A DNA stretch of 64,000 nt from assembly GCA_949152475.1 (NCBI GenBank), contig OX424560.1, positions 41,341,219-41,405,218 on the forward strand. Direction: 5' to 3'. The notes beneath the pieces were generated by a model, which made no database searches, had not been told where the DNA came from, and saw nothing but the letters and a program-made list of their open reading frames with translations. Positions 53,454-63,174 of this stretch are shown in pieces. The translations under genes were made by a program, and so were the position numbers. Each line of letters starts with the position of its first letter. Position 1 is the first letter of the stretch. Source of the stretch: Terebella lapidaria. Taxonomy: Eukaryota; Annelida; Polychaeta; Terebellida; Terebellidae.

Positions 53454-55229
53454 ATGGCAGAAGCTAGTTTTCGGCTACCACCCCCACTCAACCTCGCTGA
53501 CGAAAATTTGGCGGATTCGTTCCAGCGTTGGAAGCGGCAGTTAGAAGTATATCTACTCGCCACTAGGACCACTGACAAACCTGATAATGTACAAACAGCC
53601 ATAATATTGCACTGTGCGGGCGAACAGATACTGGACGTGTATGATAACTTCACATTTGATAGTGATGGGGACAAAAACAAACCAGACATTGTACTAAAGA
53701 AAATTGGAGATTTTTGTGCCCCCAAGCAAAATGAAGTTCTCCAGTCATTCCGATTTTGGAATATTCCCCACAGAGAGCCATTTGATGCTTTCCTGACTGA
53801 AATCCAGTCACGTGCTGAACATTGCAACTTTGGGGATAAGAAAGACAGAATGATCCGTGATAAAATTGTATTCACGATGCCTGAAAAGATGCAAGAACTG
53901 TTGTTACGTGAGACTGAACTTGATCTCACCAAAGCCATACAAGTTTGCCGCGCACATGAAGTGTCATCTCGGACGGCGAAGGAAATGTCCAAGTCCAACA
54001 CACAGGACTCTGGTGTCGTCAACAGAGTGGTCAAGCAAGATGTACGGGCACGGGATGATCAACATGCAGGAACCTCAGCAAGATCACCAAGACGCCGTGA
54101 AAGGGAATGTCGGTTCTGTGGCACATTTCATGAATTTGTGAAATCAAAATGCCCTGCATGGGGTGACAGCTGTGACCACTGCCATGGTCGAAACCATTTC
54201 GCCATCAAATGTCGCAAGAAGATACACGCAATTCGTGAAGAACAGGACTGCAACAACGGCGGTGAAGACACCCAGTGGCTGTCAGCTATCAACTCTGACA
54301 ATCGTTGTCGTGTGAGTGCACTCATGATGGTAAACACCCAGAAAGTTCGTTTCCAGCTAGATAGCGCTGCAGATGTCAACACTATTTGCCAGAAATATGT
54401 ACGGAAATCACAAGTAATGCCTACCAAGCAGGAACTTAAAATGTGGAACGGATCGACAATGGCACCGTTAGGAGAGGCACTGTTGGAAGTGCAAAATCCC
54501 AAAACAGCTAAGAAGAGCCTGGTTAAATTCACAGTGGTGAAGAACGGTTTGTCATGTCTGCTTGGCCTCAAAACAGTGAGAGAACTTGGGTTCATGTCTG
54601 TCAATGAAGAACAGTTCATTGCTGAAGTACAGGTCAGTGACCTAGCCATAGGTGACCTTGGAACTGCACACCTACATGTGGATAAGGATGTCCATCCCAG
54701 AGCACTACCTTGCCGCCAAGTACCACTAGCCCTGCGAGATGACGTCAGAGCTGAAATAACTGGACTAGTTGATCGTGGTATCTTGGTACCAGTGAAAAAG
54801 CCAACGAAGTGGGTCAGTCAAATGGCACTAGTGATGAAAGCCAATGGGAAACTGCGAATCTGCATTGATCCACAGCCTTTAAACACAGCACTGATGAGAG
54901 AACACTACAAGCTACCAACTATGAAGGATGTCCTACCAAACTTGGCAAATGCGAAAGTATTCAGCAAACTCGACATCAAAGAAGCATTCTGGCATGTGAA
55001 GCTTGATGAGAATTCCAGTCAATTGACAACCATGATCACACCATTCGGACGGTACCGATGGGCAAGGCTCCCATTCGGTCTGAAAGTGAGTAGTGAAATA
55101 TTCCAGAGGCTGCTATGCGAGGCACTAGAAGCCCTGAAAGGTGTTATTTGCGTCGCAGATGACATTGTGGTGTTTGGGTCTGGAAGCTCGCTGGAAGAAG
55201 TTGAAAAAGACCATGATCGGAACTTGTGA
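53454..55229 (+). CDS. Gag-protease-partial reverse transcriptase, unit 1
   Basis: 591 aa from ATG 53454 (MAEASFRLPPPLNLADENLA). The frame is open 30 nt further upstream without an ATG. Residues about 10-190 are gag-like. Two Cys/His motifs follow at about 218-250, the second being a CCHC knuckle CDHCHGRNHFAIKC. The aspartic protease motif is FQLDSAAD at about 298-305, with LLGLKTVRELG downstream. Reverse transcriptase motifs run from ILVPVKKPTKWVSQMALV through FSKLDIKEAFWHV and LPFGLKVSSEIFQ to VADDIVVFG at about 568. The frame ends 20 residues after the catalytic VADD, where normal elements continue into the thumb and RNase H, so the enzyme is truncated. The combination resembles the K02A2.6-type gypsy group found in many invertebrates. 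Confidence 0.85.
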   Translation: MAEASFRLPPPLNLADENLADSFQRWKRQLEVYLLATRTTDKPDNVQTAIILHCAGEQILDVYDNFTFDSDGDKNKPDIVLKKIGDFCAPKQNEVLQSFRFWNIPHREPFDAFLTEIQSRAEHCNFGDKKDRMIRDKIVFTMPEKMQELLLRETELDLTKAIQVCRAHEVSSRTAKEMSKSNTQDSGVVNRVVKQDVRARDDQHAGTSARSPRRRERECRFCGTFHEFVKSKCPAWGDSCDHCHGRNHFAIKCRKKIHAIREEQDCNNGGEDTQWLSAINSDNRCRVSALMMVNTQKVRFQLDSAADVNTICQKYVRKSQVMPTKQELKMWNGSTMAPLGEALLEVQNPKTAKKSLVKFTVVKNGLSCLLGLKTVRELGFMSVNEEQFIAEVQVSDLAIGDLGTAHLHVDKDVHPRALPCRQVPLALRDDVRAEITGLVDRGILVPVKKPTKWVSQMALVMKANGKLRICIDPQPLNTALMREHYKLPTMKDVLPNLANAKVFSKLDIKEAFWHVKLDENSSQLTTMITPFGRYRWARLPFGLKVSSEIFQRLLCEALEALKGVICVADDIVVFGSGSSLEEVEKDHDRNL

Positions 55230-56233
55230 AACAGCTAGCAGACTCATGTGAAACTTGCCAGGAAAACAAACCAGCCAATGCTAAAGAGCCACTGAAACAG
55301 CACACAATTGGCAAGACCCCGTGGTCGAAGATCGGCATTGATCTGTTTGAGATCAAAGGCAGAACCTACCTGCTGACAATAGACTACCTATCAAACTTCA
55401 TAGAAGTGGATCTGTTGAACTCAACCACAGCTACACGAGTGATAACGCTCCTCAAAAAACAATTCTCAAGGTTCGGAATCCCATTAGCTGTCAACACTGA
55501 TGGTGGTCCACAATTCTCCTGTGTGGAATTTAAAAACTTCATGCAATCCTGGAAGATCAACCACACTATGTCTTCACCAGGATTTCCTCAGTCAAACGGC
55601 AAAGCAGAGGCTGGTGTAAAGGTCATGAAGAACTTGATGAAGAAAGCACTGGCTGATGGGACTGACCAACACCTTGCCTACCTGGAGCTTATGAACACAC
55701 CAAGGCAAGACACCGGACTTAGCCCTGCTCAACAAATGTTTGGAAGGGAAACTCGTTCAGTCATTCCATCATGGATTGAAGCTCAGGTTCCCGCCTCAGC
55801 GAACATGAATGACAAACGGGCCAAGAGACAGGACAGTATCAAGAGATATTATGATAAACAGGCCCACACACTACCGCCACTGAGTGTTGGGCAGTCTGTC
55901 TATTATCGGAATCCGGGGCAAACAAGCTGGAATAAGGGGAAACTTGACTCACAGCACAGTGAAAGATCTTTCGTGATTACGGGACAAGAAGGGGGTGTGT
56001 ACCGACGAAACCGAGTGCACATTCGTCCTCAAGGAGACAGCTCACCTATTGAGCATGATGATGGCCGGACACAAGAAAGCATTCCAACAGCATCCCCACA
56101 GATACAGCAACCCGACGCAGGAGACTCCATGCCGGAAACTCAAGACCCGAATCAGGATCGGGAGAACCAACCAAGAGAGCGACCTAGAAGGGCACCAAAG
56201 GAACCATCATGGCTGAAGGACTTTGTAAAGTGA
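55226..56233 (+). pseudogene. Integrase fragment, unit 1, out of frame after deletion
   Basis: 335 codons with no ATG at the start (the frame opens at a GTG overlapping the stop of the previous ORF, in the -1 frame). CETCQENK is the end of the zinc-binding motif. The catalytic core is present: IGIDLFE (about 37), NTDGGPQF (about 90) and GKAEAG (about 127), the last two 35 residues apart. The C-terminus VYYRNPGQTSWNKG...YRRNRVHIRP is typical of gypsy integrases. The first His pair of the zinc motif is missing. The join at about 55222-55228 is a deletion junction; expression would need frameshifting or another start. Confidence 0.8.
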
Positions 56234-56255
56234 TGTGTGACTGTTTAACCAAATC

Positions 56256-56269
56256 TGAAGAGAGGGAGA
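56256..56269 (+). other. Polypurine tract before LTR 2
   Basis: GAAGAGAGGGAGA directly precedes the LTR. The same tract lies at 59336-59349 before LTR 3. Confidence 0.75.
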
Positions 56270-56431
56270 TGTTGATGGTAATAGTCCGAGTTTCGGTTTC
56301 CGTAATTTAGAAAGTATCTCTGTTGTGTTTCCATCTGATGTTTAGTATGTACCAGGAGAGCGGATGTTTTACTGAGAGTCATGGAATAAAGCACATGTTT
56401 GTAAAGCACAGTGTGTTTATGAAGCTTAACA
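56270..56431 (+). repeat. LTR 2 (shared central LTR) of composite element
   Basis: 162 bp, matching LTR 1 at +3,080; it serves as both the 3' LTR of unit 1 and the 5' LTR of unit 2. No target duplication adjoins it. Confidence 0.93.
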
Positions 56432-56533
56432 TGGTGGCAGCGGTTAAACCGAACATTGAAGTGAGTAAATATAATTGTTATAGCCCCGTAAAAGTGTGCA
56501 GAAGTGGTTAGATACATCATACAACACGCAAGC

Positions 56534-58309
56534 ATGGCAGAAGCTAGTTTTCGGCTACCACCCCCACTCAATCTCGCTGACGAAAATTTGGCGGATTCGT
56601 TCCAGCGTTGGAAGCGGCAGTTAGAAGTATATCTACTCGCCACTAGGACCACTGACAAACCTGATAATGTACAAACAGCCATAATATTGCACTGTGCGGG
56701 CGAACAGATACTGGACGTGTATGATAACTTCACATTTGATAGTGATGGGGACAAAAACAAACCAGACATTGTACTAAAGAAAATTGGAGATTTTTGTGCC
56801 CCCAAGCAAAATGAAGTTCTCCAGTCATTCCGATTTTGGAATATTCCCCACAGAGAGCCATTTGATGCTTTCCTGACTGAAATCCAGTCACGTGCTGAAC
56901 ATTGCAACTTTGGGGATAAGAAAGACAGAATGATCCGTGATAAAATTGTATTCACGATGCCTGAAAAGATGCAAGAACTGTTGTTACGTGAGACTGAACT
57001 TGATCTCACCAAAGCCATACAAGTTTGCCGCGCACATGAAGTGTCATCTCGGACGGCGAAGGAAATGTCCAAGTCCAACACACAGGACTCTGGTGTCGTC
57101 AACAGAGTGGTCAAGCAAGATGTACGGGCACGGGATGATCAACATGCAGGAACCTCAGCAAGATCACCAAGACGCCGTGAAAGGGAATGTCGGTTCTGTG
57201 GCACATTTCATGAATTTGTGAAATCAAAATGCCCTGCATGGGGTGACAGCTGTGACCACTGCCATGGTCGAAATCATTTCGCCATCAAATGTCGCAAGAA
57301 GATACATGCAATTCGTGAAGAACAGGACTGCAACAACGGCGGTGAAGACACCCAGTGGCTGTCAGCTATCAACTCTGACAATCGTTGTCGTGTGAGTGCA
57401 CTCATGATGGTAAACACCCAGAAAGTTCGTTTCCAGCTAGATAGCGCTGCAGATGTCAACACTATTTGCCAGAAATATGTACGGAAATCACAAGTAATGC
57501 CTACCAAGCAGGAACTTAAAATGTGGAACGGATCGACAATGGCACCGTTAGGAGAGGCACTGTTGGAAGTGCAAAATCCCAAAACAGCTAAGAAGAGCCT
57601 GGTTAAATTCACAGTGGTGAAGAATGGTTTGTCATGTCTGCTTGGCCTCAAAACAGTGAGAGAACTTGGGTTCATGTCTGTCAATGAAGAACAGTTCATT
57701 GCTGAAGTACAGGTCAGTGACCTAGCCATAGGTGACCTTGGAACTGCACACCTACATGTGGATAAGGATGTCCATCCCAGAGCACTACCTTGCCGCCAAG
57801 TACCACTAGCCCTGCGAGATGACGTCAGAGCTGAAATAACTGGACTAGTTGATCGTGGTATCTTGGTACCAGTGAAAAAGCCAACGAAGTGGGTCAGTCA
57901 AATGGCACTAGTGATGAAAGCCAATGGGAAACTGCGAATCTGCATTGATCCACAGCCTTTAAACACAGCACTGATGAGAGAACACTACAAGCTACCAACT
58001 ATGAAGGATGTCCTACCAAACTTGGCAAATGCGAAAGTATTCAGCAAACTCGACATCAAAGAAGCATTCTGGCATGTGAAGCTTGATGAGAATTCCAGTC
58101 AATTGACAACCATGATCACACCATTCGGACGGTACCGATGGGCAAGGCTCCCATTCGGTCTGAAAGTGAGTAGTGAAATATTCCAGAGGCTGCTATGCGA
58201 GGCACTAGAAGCCCTGAAAGGTGTTATTTGCGTCGCAGATGACATTGTGGTGTTTGGGTCTGGAAGCTCGCTGGAAGAAGTTGAAAAAGACCATGATCGG
58301 AACTTGTGA
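56534..58309 (+). CDS. Gag-protease-partial reverse transcriptase, unit 2
   Basis: 591 aa, identical in protein to unit 1. Four base differences were noticed (56572, 57274, 57307 and 57625; C in unit 1, T in unit 2), all at third codon positions and all silent. The truncation point after VADD is the same, so the deletion predates the tandem duplication. Confidence 0.85.
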   Translation: MAEASFRLPPPLNLADENLADSFQRWKRQLEVYLLATRTTDKPDNVQTAIILHCAGEQILDVYDNFTFDSDGDKNKPDIVLKKIGDFCAPKQNEVLQSFRFWNIPHREPFDAFLTEIQSRAEHCNFGDKKDRMIRDKIVFTMPEKMQELLLRETELDLTKAIQVCRAHEVSSRTAKEMSKSNTQDSGVVNRVVKQDVRARDDQHAGTSARSPRRRERECRFCGTFHEFVKSKCPAWGDSCDHCHGRNHFAIKCRKKIHAIREEQDCNNGGEDTQWLSAINSDNRCRVSALMMVNTQKVRFQLDSAADVNTICQKYVRKSQVMPTKQELKMWNGSTMAPLGEALLEVQNPKTAKKSLVKFTVVKNGLSCLLGLKTVRELGFMSVNEEQFIAEVQVSDLAIGDLGTAHLHVDKDVHPRALPCRQVPLALRDDVRAEITGLVDRGILVPVKKPTKWVSQMALVMKANGKLRICIDPQPLNTALMREHYKLPTMKDVLPNLANAKVFSKLDIKEAFWHVKLDENSSQLTTMITPFGRYRWARLPFGLKVSSEIFQRLLCEALEALKGVICVADDIVVFGSGSSLEEVEKDHDRNL

Positions 58310-59313
58310 AACAGCTAGCAGACTCATGTGAAACTTGCCAGGAAAACAAACCAGCCAATGCTAAAGAGCCACTGAAACAGCACACAATTGGCAAGACCCC
58401 GTGGTCGAAGATCGGCATTGATCTGTTTGAGATCAAAGGCAGAACCTACCTGCTGACAATAGACTACCTATCAAACTTCATAGAAGTGGATCTGTTGAAC
58501 TCAACCACAGCTACACGAGTGATAACGCTCCTCAAAAAACAATTCTCAAGGTTCGGAATCCCATTAGCTGTCAACACTGATGGTGGTCCACAATTCTCCT
58601 GTGTGGAATTTAAAAACTTCATGCAATCCTGGAAGATCAACCACACTATGTCTTCACCAGGATTTCCTCAGTCAAACGGCAAAGCAGAGGCTGGTGTAAA
58701 GGTCATGAAGAACTTGATGAAGAAAGCACTGGCTGATGGGACTGACCAACACCTTGCCTACCTGGAGCTTATGAACACACCAAGGCAAGACACCGGACTT
58801 AGCCCTGCTCAACAAATGTTTGGAAGGGAAACTCGTTCAGTCATTCCATCATGGATTGAAGCTCAGGTTCCCGCCTCAGCGAACATGAATGACAAACGGG
58901 CCAAGAGACAGGACAGTATCAAGAGATATTATGATAAACAGGCCCACACACTACCGCCACTGAGTGTTGGGCAGTCTGTCTATTATCGGAATCCGGGGCA
59001 AACAAGCTGGAATAAGGGGAAACTTGACTCACAGCACAGTGAAAGATCTTTCGTGATTACGGGACAAGAAGGGGGTGTGTACCGACGAAACCGAGTGCAC
59101 ATTCGTCCTCAAGGAGACAGCTCACCTATTGAGCATGATGATGGCCGGACACAAGAAAGCATTCCAACAGCATCCCCACAGATACAGCAACCCGACGCAG
59201 GAGACTCCATGCCGGAAACTCAAGACCCGAATCAGGATCGGGAGAACCAACCAAGAGAGCGACCTAGAAGGGCACCAAAGGAACCATCATGGCTGAAGGA
59301 CTTTGTAAAGTGA
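58306..59313 (+). pseudogene. Integrase fragment, unit 2, out of frame after deletion
   Basis: Duplicate of 55226-56233 at +3,080, with the same deletion junction, the same GTG-opened frame and an identical protein. The D,D35E core is intact while the N-terminal zinc motif is incomplete. Confidence 0.8.
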
Positions 59314-59349
59314 TGTGTGACTGTTTAACCAAATCTGAAGAGAGGGAGA

Positions 59350-59511
59350 TGTTGATGGTAATAGTCCGAGTTTCGGTTTCCGTAATTTAGAAAGTATCTC
59401 TGTTGTGTTTCCATCTGATGTTTAGTATGTACCAGGAGAGCGGATGTTTTACTGAGAGTCATGGAATAAAGCACATGTTTGTAAAGCACAGTGTGTTTAT
59501 GAAGCTTAACA
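59350..59511 (+). repeat. LTR 3 of composite element
   Basis: 162 bp, ending CTTAACA and followed by the GTACC target duplication at 59512-59516. Confidence 0.93.
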
Positions 59512-59516
59512 GTACC

Positions 59517-60280
59517 CACATTCCAACTGGGAACTGCCTCTGTGCCGCAGCGGCAGTTTTAAATCATGTTCTTTCTTTTTCCATATCATGGCCGCCCTGT
59601 TATTTGTAAAAGCATACTTGTGAGAAGCAGCAGTCACGTCCCATACCTACTTTATGTACTCGTGAGAGCTCACAGTCAAGGCTTCCCCCTTCCTCCTTTC
59701 CCCATGAATCTACTCGAACCATCAGGTCGAGGGGACTGGTCGTCCCTCTGCCAATAATCATCCGATTCGACATGTACCCTGTACTATCATGTATGGCGGC
59801 CTGGTATGCTGACGTCACATACCGGTACATGTATTTCAGCTGGTTATTCCAGTTGTTATGGTGGCCATAGATACTTGTTGGCAACATCTGGAGGAGCGTA
59901 TAGAATCACCATGCCGTTCGATTGTGGGTGATATGGCCTAGCATAGGTCTCGAACTCCCGATCCATCTGAAAAGATTCGGGCTGGAGCAGAGCTCCCCAT
60001 CTGAACTCAAACTTCATGAAGAAAAATCAGCTACCGTCTGGGCCCAATGACCTGGCATTGCTTAGGCCTCTGCCCAATGGATAAAACAGAAGGCCTACCG
60101 GTATGTGGAGAAGAGATCAGTATATGACGACTGCCACTCTTCGAGATCAAGCCTATCTCCATCACATGGTCACCCACTGATGCAGTGCCCATTGGCTGAT
60201 GCCAGACGATAGGTCGCGGCTTCCGCACACTACTCGGGCAGGCTCCACACCACGTCTCCACGCCTTTCGTCATCCAACAT
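59517..60280 (-). pseudogene. Old gypsy integrase relic, core part
   Basis: Minus-strand frames read, in integrase order, VETWCGACPSS and KPRPI (zinc-binding end, 60260-60190), SRHILI, then REFETYARPYHPQSNGMV (59930s), then AIHDSTGYMSNRMIIGRG with PLDLM (59800-59720), and finally QRQFPVGMWV at the insertion point. The frame shifts several times and stops occur. The reading resumes at 53189 on the far side of the composite element, so this relic was the insertion target. Confidence 0.65.
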
Positions 60281-60289
60281 CAATACATC

Positions 60290-62325
60290 TGAACCTATAT
60301 CTTTCAGAAAGTCTCGCTGACCTTGTCCTCCGAGAGACATATATTTGAGTCTATATACAAGTACATATTGATGTCTAGGTTTGTCGTAATACCAACCATG
60401 CCCGCAAGCAGATAATTTGTGGAACTAATTATGCATATGCATGATTTGTAGTTCATAATATATTGTCAACATATATTTGCGAGGAATGATGATTTTGTAC
60501 TATGTAGGTATTCATGCTCACGAAACATTCCATATTGTGCAGAAACCTATTGTCATACATTTGTTTTTTAAATATTCACATTGCATAAATCATTGAACTA
60601 CTACATTGAACTATGTTGACCTGTGCAATGAAACACACAGAAAAATGGGCTTGCAGGTATGTGTTCCAGTCCAAATGTCGTATCGCTTACCCATTTCACG
60701 TGAAACGCAATATGGTCACCAAGGTGGCCACCAAACGGACCTTGTGGAACGAAATTTTGAGCTGTGAACATCAATATTCATTTAGTAGACACTCTTGCAT
60801 GTCCAGAGATTGTAAAATTGCAAAATAGAAGTATATATCAGCCGGGTGTATGACGACCAGATCCGTCTGCCCAGTTGACAGTGATCTCACACATCCGTTG
60901 ATATGGCTCCAGACTTTGTGGTAAAAAACCAATTATGGCAACAACCTTTTTCATGTCTCAAAGACTATTCAGAACATGTTCAATACATTTGCCAAGATTC
61001 TATATGAAATTATGACAACATTAAATTTTTTAACATAACCCGATATACTATGACGTTGAAGTTGAAAAAATAATAATTGAAGAAATATTTTTATTGCTGG
61101 TTTTACATAATAAATTGTATTACATAATAAATTATATACTATCCCATTCTGAGTAAATGACAATTTTCCCCCAAAAAATGCAAAAACAAAGTAAGAAAGT
61201 TCGGAATTTATAAATGATCAGTACGAGGGGACAATCCGACAGACTTAGTATCAACACATATTCTAATTTTTTCAACGTGTTTACTAAATGTTATCGTATT
61301 ATAACTTAGTATACTTCATCAAATTTCATCTCATAACGGGATCTCGAGAATTTCAGCATTTTTGCGGATTCGGTCCTGTTTACATCAATCAGGATTCAAA
61401 GAATTATTGTAATTTTCGACCAGATGACACAACGGGGTATATTCTAACACAATCATGTTGATTTTGAAAGATTGCACCCCTATACAACCCCTGCATATGC
61501 TGAATCAACTTTGAGATACCCTGCCAACTTCTTCAGTTTTCACAGTAGAGGTCTGAAATTCGGTAGAAAATTGCGGTTTAACTTCCAGGTAAAGTATACC
61601 AAGTTATAATACAATACCATTTAGCACCACGAAAAAAATCACCATGAAAAACAGTGTAAACGAGTTAGAAAAATCAGAATATACACAGTTCCAAAAGATT
61701 CATCAAGTGTTATTTTAAGAAGGAAACGATTGAAGAATGTCTTGCTGGACGACGAGTACATACATGTACTGGAAGCCGCACGCTTATGACTGGGGAGCCA
61801 AAACACTTTCAGTTAGAGAAATACACATCAATGTTCATTTGTCCATCGAAAGATTTTGCGTTATGGACTGATATATTTCAGCCCAATGATGTTTTACGCC
61901 TAAAAACATCTAATATCGCTGGACCTTCAGCGAGTGTAAGTTTTACTCGGTACACATTCCATCCCTATGAATACATATAATAGCCTACGGACCGAGTGCG
62001 CAACTCATACTTTGGGCTGAAGTGTCACTTTTCTTATGTATCTATCATTGCCTAGGGATAATTTACCCCGAAAGTACATGTATGAGTTCCGTACTCGGCC
62101 CGAAGTGTGAGTCACTTGCTGCAACTCAAGGTGAAGTCGCCCACAGCTCCGTGTTACGAAAGCCATTCCAATAATGATCTTTGTCACAGTCAGTGACACA
62201 GGTTATACGGAATGTTTGTGTAGGTAGGATTCCTTGTTGTCATCGTGAACATCTCCAGCGAAGCTTCATCGGCGCATTCCCGGATAACCTAATCAACAGA
62301 CGGAAATAATTGTAAATACTGAGAT
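60290..62325. other. AT-rich spacer, mostly without recognisable content
   Basis: An imperfect inverted repeat of about 23 bp lies at 61987-62009 and 62079-62101 (CCGAGT...AACTCATAC mirrored), enclosing about 70 bp. A further exon of the next gene at about 62240-62290 on the minus strand is possible but not supported well enough to call. Confidence 0.4.
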
Positions 62326-63141
62326 CTATGTATCGACCTGACATGTGTCTCTTTCATAAAAAATACTGACAAAACTCTTTGACCTGATTGCTACATCGAC
62401 GATATGACTTGCCTTGTCAATTCTACCATAGTCAAACTCCAGCTCGCTACATTGCGATCCAATGATCGTATCGAAATGCAAAGCAACCTTGATCACTGTT
62501 CGAAGCTCTGTGAAGTGGTACTGGATCCAAGAACCGGCTCCATCACGATACCGATGGAACCAGCCATGTGGCTCGTCCATGGTTTTGTCACACGTGTCGT
62601 TGTTGGAGGATGCTGTACAGGTCGTCCCCTCTTCTACTTCGGCTACGTTCCTCATGTTCAACCAAACAACTGCAAACATTATTTTTCATTACATGCAGCC
62701 AATATAATGCCCGGAATAATGTATTTCTCTAACTAAAAGGTAATTTATCTGAAGCACACACATATTTTTCATATTAACATAAGCAAACCTACTTGTTCTA
62801 CACGTCTTGTGCTGTCCTTTGAGCACGGATGCTGTCTCAGTTGGCTCCAAGCCGGTGGTGAGTATGTCAGTGTTGTACAGAGCACATTCTTTGGTCACCT
62901 TGTTGTGCACGGCCACAAGACAATGTGCTTCCTTCGCACACTTCTTCACACATTCAACAGCAACAGGCAAATCTGTGAACTGGGCCAGAATTGCTGTCTC
63001 ATCTGGTTTCATTTTTGCATTTTCGAATGATTTCGCCACCTTTGAAACCACTTCATCAACAGGGCACTGGGTGTATGTCTCCCTGGCAAATATTGCTACC
63101 ACAGCGAAAATGATTGTCAGTATATCACGCAACATTTTCAT
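62326..63141 (-). CDS. Secreted PAN/Apple-like plus discoidin-like protein, two exons seen
   Basis: Exon 1 is 63141-62793 and exon 2 is 62669-62326. The donor (ACAA|GTAGGT) and acceptor (TTTGCAG) join in phase 1. The frame opens MKMLRDILTIIFAVVAIFARETYTQ, a clear signal peptide. A Cys-containing module follows (VECVKKCAKEAHCLVAVHN, then KECALYN, then HKTC), with the spacing of a PAN/Apple domain, which binds proteins or carbohydrates. Exon 2 (TASSNNDTCDKT, then GWFHRYRDGAGSWIQYHF, then VIKVALHF) resembles the first half of an F5/8 type C (discoidin) or galactose-binding domain. The frame stops at 62326 before the usual end of such a domain, so exon 2 may instead splice out earlier to exons not identified. 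A lectin-like or adhesive extracellular role is inference. Confidence 0.6.
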
Positions 63142-63174
63142 CTGATTGTAGATACATGTATACCTGCGATACAT

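Larger units (their letters stand above)
53190..59511 (+). mobile_element. Tandem (three-LTR) gypsy-type retroelement, internally deleted
   Basis: LTRs of 162 bp lie at 53190-53351, 56270-56431 and 59350-59511, exactly 3,080 bp apart, with near-identical internal regions between them. GTACC target duplications occur only at the outer ends. Unequal recombination between LTRs of allelic or sister copies gives exactly this structure. Each internal region has a primer-binding site, gag-protease-partial RT, an integrase fragment and a polypurine tract, but lacks the RT end, RNase H and the integrase N-terminus. Confidence 0.93.

Noticed and set aside
53144-54034. Minus-strand frame of 296 codons opposite gag of the composite element
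   Set aside because: It is antisense to a clear gag frame, begins across the LTR, and recurs with the unit at +3,080.
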